From positions 1 through 5,029 of the forward strand of contig JAKQEZ010000270.1 in the NCBI GenBank assembly GCA_029558435.1: a stretch of DNA of 5,029 bases. The letters run 5' to 3'. Within the stretch, counting starts at the first letter, position 1, and every line of letters begins with the position of its first letter. The notes below the pieces were generated by a model, which saw nothing but the letters and a program-made list of their open reading frames with translations, did not search any database and had not been told where the DNA came from. The position numbers and the translations under genes are program-made. This DNA is from Bacteroidota bacterium. GTDB taxonomy: Bacteria > Bacteroidota > Bacteroidia > Flavobacteriales > Crocinitomicaceae. Shown in pieces: positions 4,697-5,029 of this stretch.

Positions 4697-4898
4697 AAAA
4701 CGAGCCATAACAAGGGTTTTGCAAAATGGCGGGTTTCGGTCTAAGTTGAAGGTTTTGGCTTCGTAATCCGCAAAAGCCAATTTTATTGGCTTTTTTTGTA
4801 ATTTAGCAAATAGAAATTGGCTTTTGCTACGTGTCGTCTAAATCGAAACTTTTCGCTTCGATTTTCCGCCACTTCGCAAAGCCCCGAAACGTTACCAG
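4697..4898 (+). repeat. attC-like recombination element 4 (enlarged)
   Basis: The left box GAGCCATAAC (4702-4711) is the reverse complement of the cassette start at 3709-3718. The right box is GTTACCAG (4891-4898). TAAC to GTTA spans 187 bases against 126-127 in the others. The arms 4714-4732 and 4866-4884 match at 16 of 19 positions. The loop is 133 bases and holds three further structures: TTGGCTT/AAGCCAA (4755-4761 with 4774-4780), the terminator at 4772-4797, and an eight-bp hairpin AAATCGAA/TTCGATTT (4840-4847 with 4857-4864). The 37-base loop repeat of the other elements is not recognisable. Confidence 0.72.
4772..4797 (+). terminator. Intrinsic terminator inside attC-like element 4
   Basis: AAAAGCCAA (4772-4780) pairs perfectly with TTGGCTTTT (4786-4794) around the five-base loop TTTTA, and the T-run continues to 4797. 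It would end transcription from the nuclease-like gene before the aldehyde dehydrogenase. The 5' arm can pair instead with TTGGCTT at 4755-4761 or with TTGGCTTTT at 4817-4825. Confidence 0.7.
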
Positions 4899-4961
4899 CA
4901 AGTCAGACAAGAACAGTAATTAAAAAAGTACTATATTTATCAATTTTAAAATTTAATCAAC

Positions 4962-5029
4962 ATGGCAACATTAAAAAGACCAGAATTCAAAGCTCATTAT
5001 GACAACTTCATAGATGGCAAGTGGACAGC
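4962..5029 (+). CDS. Aldehyde dehydrogenase, N-terminal fragment (3' partial)
   Basis: From the ATG at 4962 the frame reads MATLKRPEFKAHYDNFIDGK, then Trp-Thr, and runs off the window after 22 full codons. An N-terminus of the form 'RPEFKxxYDNFIxGKW' is characteristic of bacterial NAD(P)-dependent aldehyde dehydrogenases of the ExaC/AldB/AcoD type, soluble enzymes of about 500 residues that oxidise acetaldehyde and similar aldehydes to acids. The catalytic Cys and Glu would lie downstream. The gene begins 71 bases after the GTTA of element 4, with an A/T-rich leader and no Shine-Dalgarno motif. It may be the next cassette's gene or the first chromosomal gene beyond the array; the matching box GACTTGCTGGTAAC would settle this downstream. 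Confidence 0.75.
   Translation, partial: MATLKRPEFKAHYDNFIDGKWT

Larger units (their letters stand above)
3710..4891 (+). mobile_element. Integron-like gene cassette 4
   Basis: A 1,182-base segment with the best end match in the window. The 15 bases at 3709-3723 are the reverse complement of 4697-4711 at 14 of 15 positions, covering GTTATGGCTC/GAGCCATAAC exactly and continuing outward. It contains one gene (3750-4691), whose start codon lies only 40 bases from the boundary and whose stop lies 16 bases before the left TAAC. The 3' element is enlarged and carries a terminator. Confidence 0.7.

Noticed and set aside
4562..4780. Minus-strand 72-codon open frame
   Set aside because: It is antisense to the end of the nuclease-like gene and the left part of element 4, with no protein features.
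521..4898. CRISPR array
   Set aside because: The repeats are about 130 bases, palindromic, spaced by 0.5-2.2 kb of genes, and differ in sequence; there are no short uniform spacers.
4817..5002. 61-codon open frame on the + strand
   Set aside because: It covers the right half of element 4 and overlaps the aldehyde dehydrogenase start in another frame; the ALDH frame has clear family residues.

Overview
The window is AT-rich and all its genes lie on the + strand. Start codons follow A-rich leaders with no Shine-Dalgarno motif, and one promoter candidate resembles the Bacteroidetes -7 element (TAnnTTTG). Protein content also fits a member of the Bacteroidota, probably Flavobacteriia, Chitinophagia or Cytophagia. 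That placement is inference from sequence style.

The main result is structural. Four related imperfect-palindrome elements (about 521-655, 2888-3028, 3577-3716, 4697-4898) sit in one orientation, each 3' of a gene or gene group. Each starts with a box ending in TAAC, continues into a 19-20 bp arm, a loop and the matching arm, and ends in CGTTA. The 8-10 bases at the start of each segment between elements reappear as the reverse complement just before the TAAC of that segment's own 3' element. This holds for all three complete segments: GTTATGCG/CGCATAAC, GTTAGCGG/CCGCTAAC and GTTATGGCTC/GAGCCATAAC. It is the signature of integron gene cassettes, in which the R' box of an attC site is supplied by the 5' end of the cassette. 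I read the window as part of an integron-like cassette array. No integrase is in view.

Layout. (1) 1-648: 3' end of a cassette or other segment with the C-terminus of a probable AAA ATPase, an unrelated hairpin repeat, and the first attC-like element. (2) 649-3021: a long multigene cassette with a Crp/Fnr-type regulator, a carboxymuconolactone decarboxylase/AhpD-like protein, a DUF417 (RclC/YkgB-like) membrane protein, a terminator, a 5'-truncated second copy of the AhpD-like gene, another terminator and the second element. (3) 3022-3709: a single-gene cassette with a GyrI-like/Cass2-like effector-binding protein. (4) 3710-4891: a single-gene cassette with a PD-(D/E)XK nuclease-like plus DUF5655 protein, and an enlarged element holding an intrinsic terminator. 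(5) 4892-5029: the first 22 codons of an aldehyde dehydrogenase, which may be another cassette or the flanking chromosome.

Functionally, cassette 2 looks like a self-contained stress module: a regulator, a thiol-redox/peroxidase-like enzyme and a membrane protein of a family linked to reactive-chlorine resistance. The GyrI-like protein may bind small molecules. The nuclease-like protein and the ATPase fragment suggest defence or DNA-processing functions. These roles are inferred from families; the cassette architecture is read directly from the bases.
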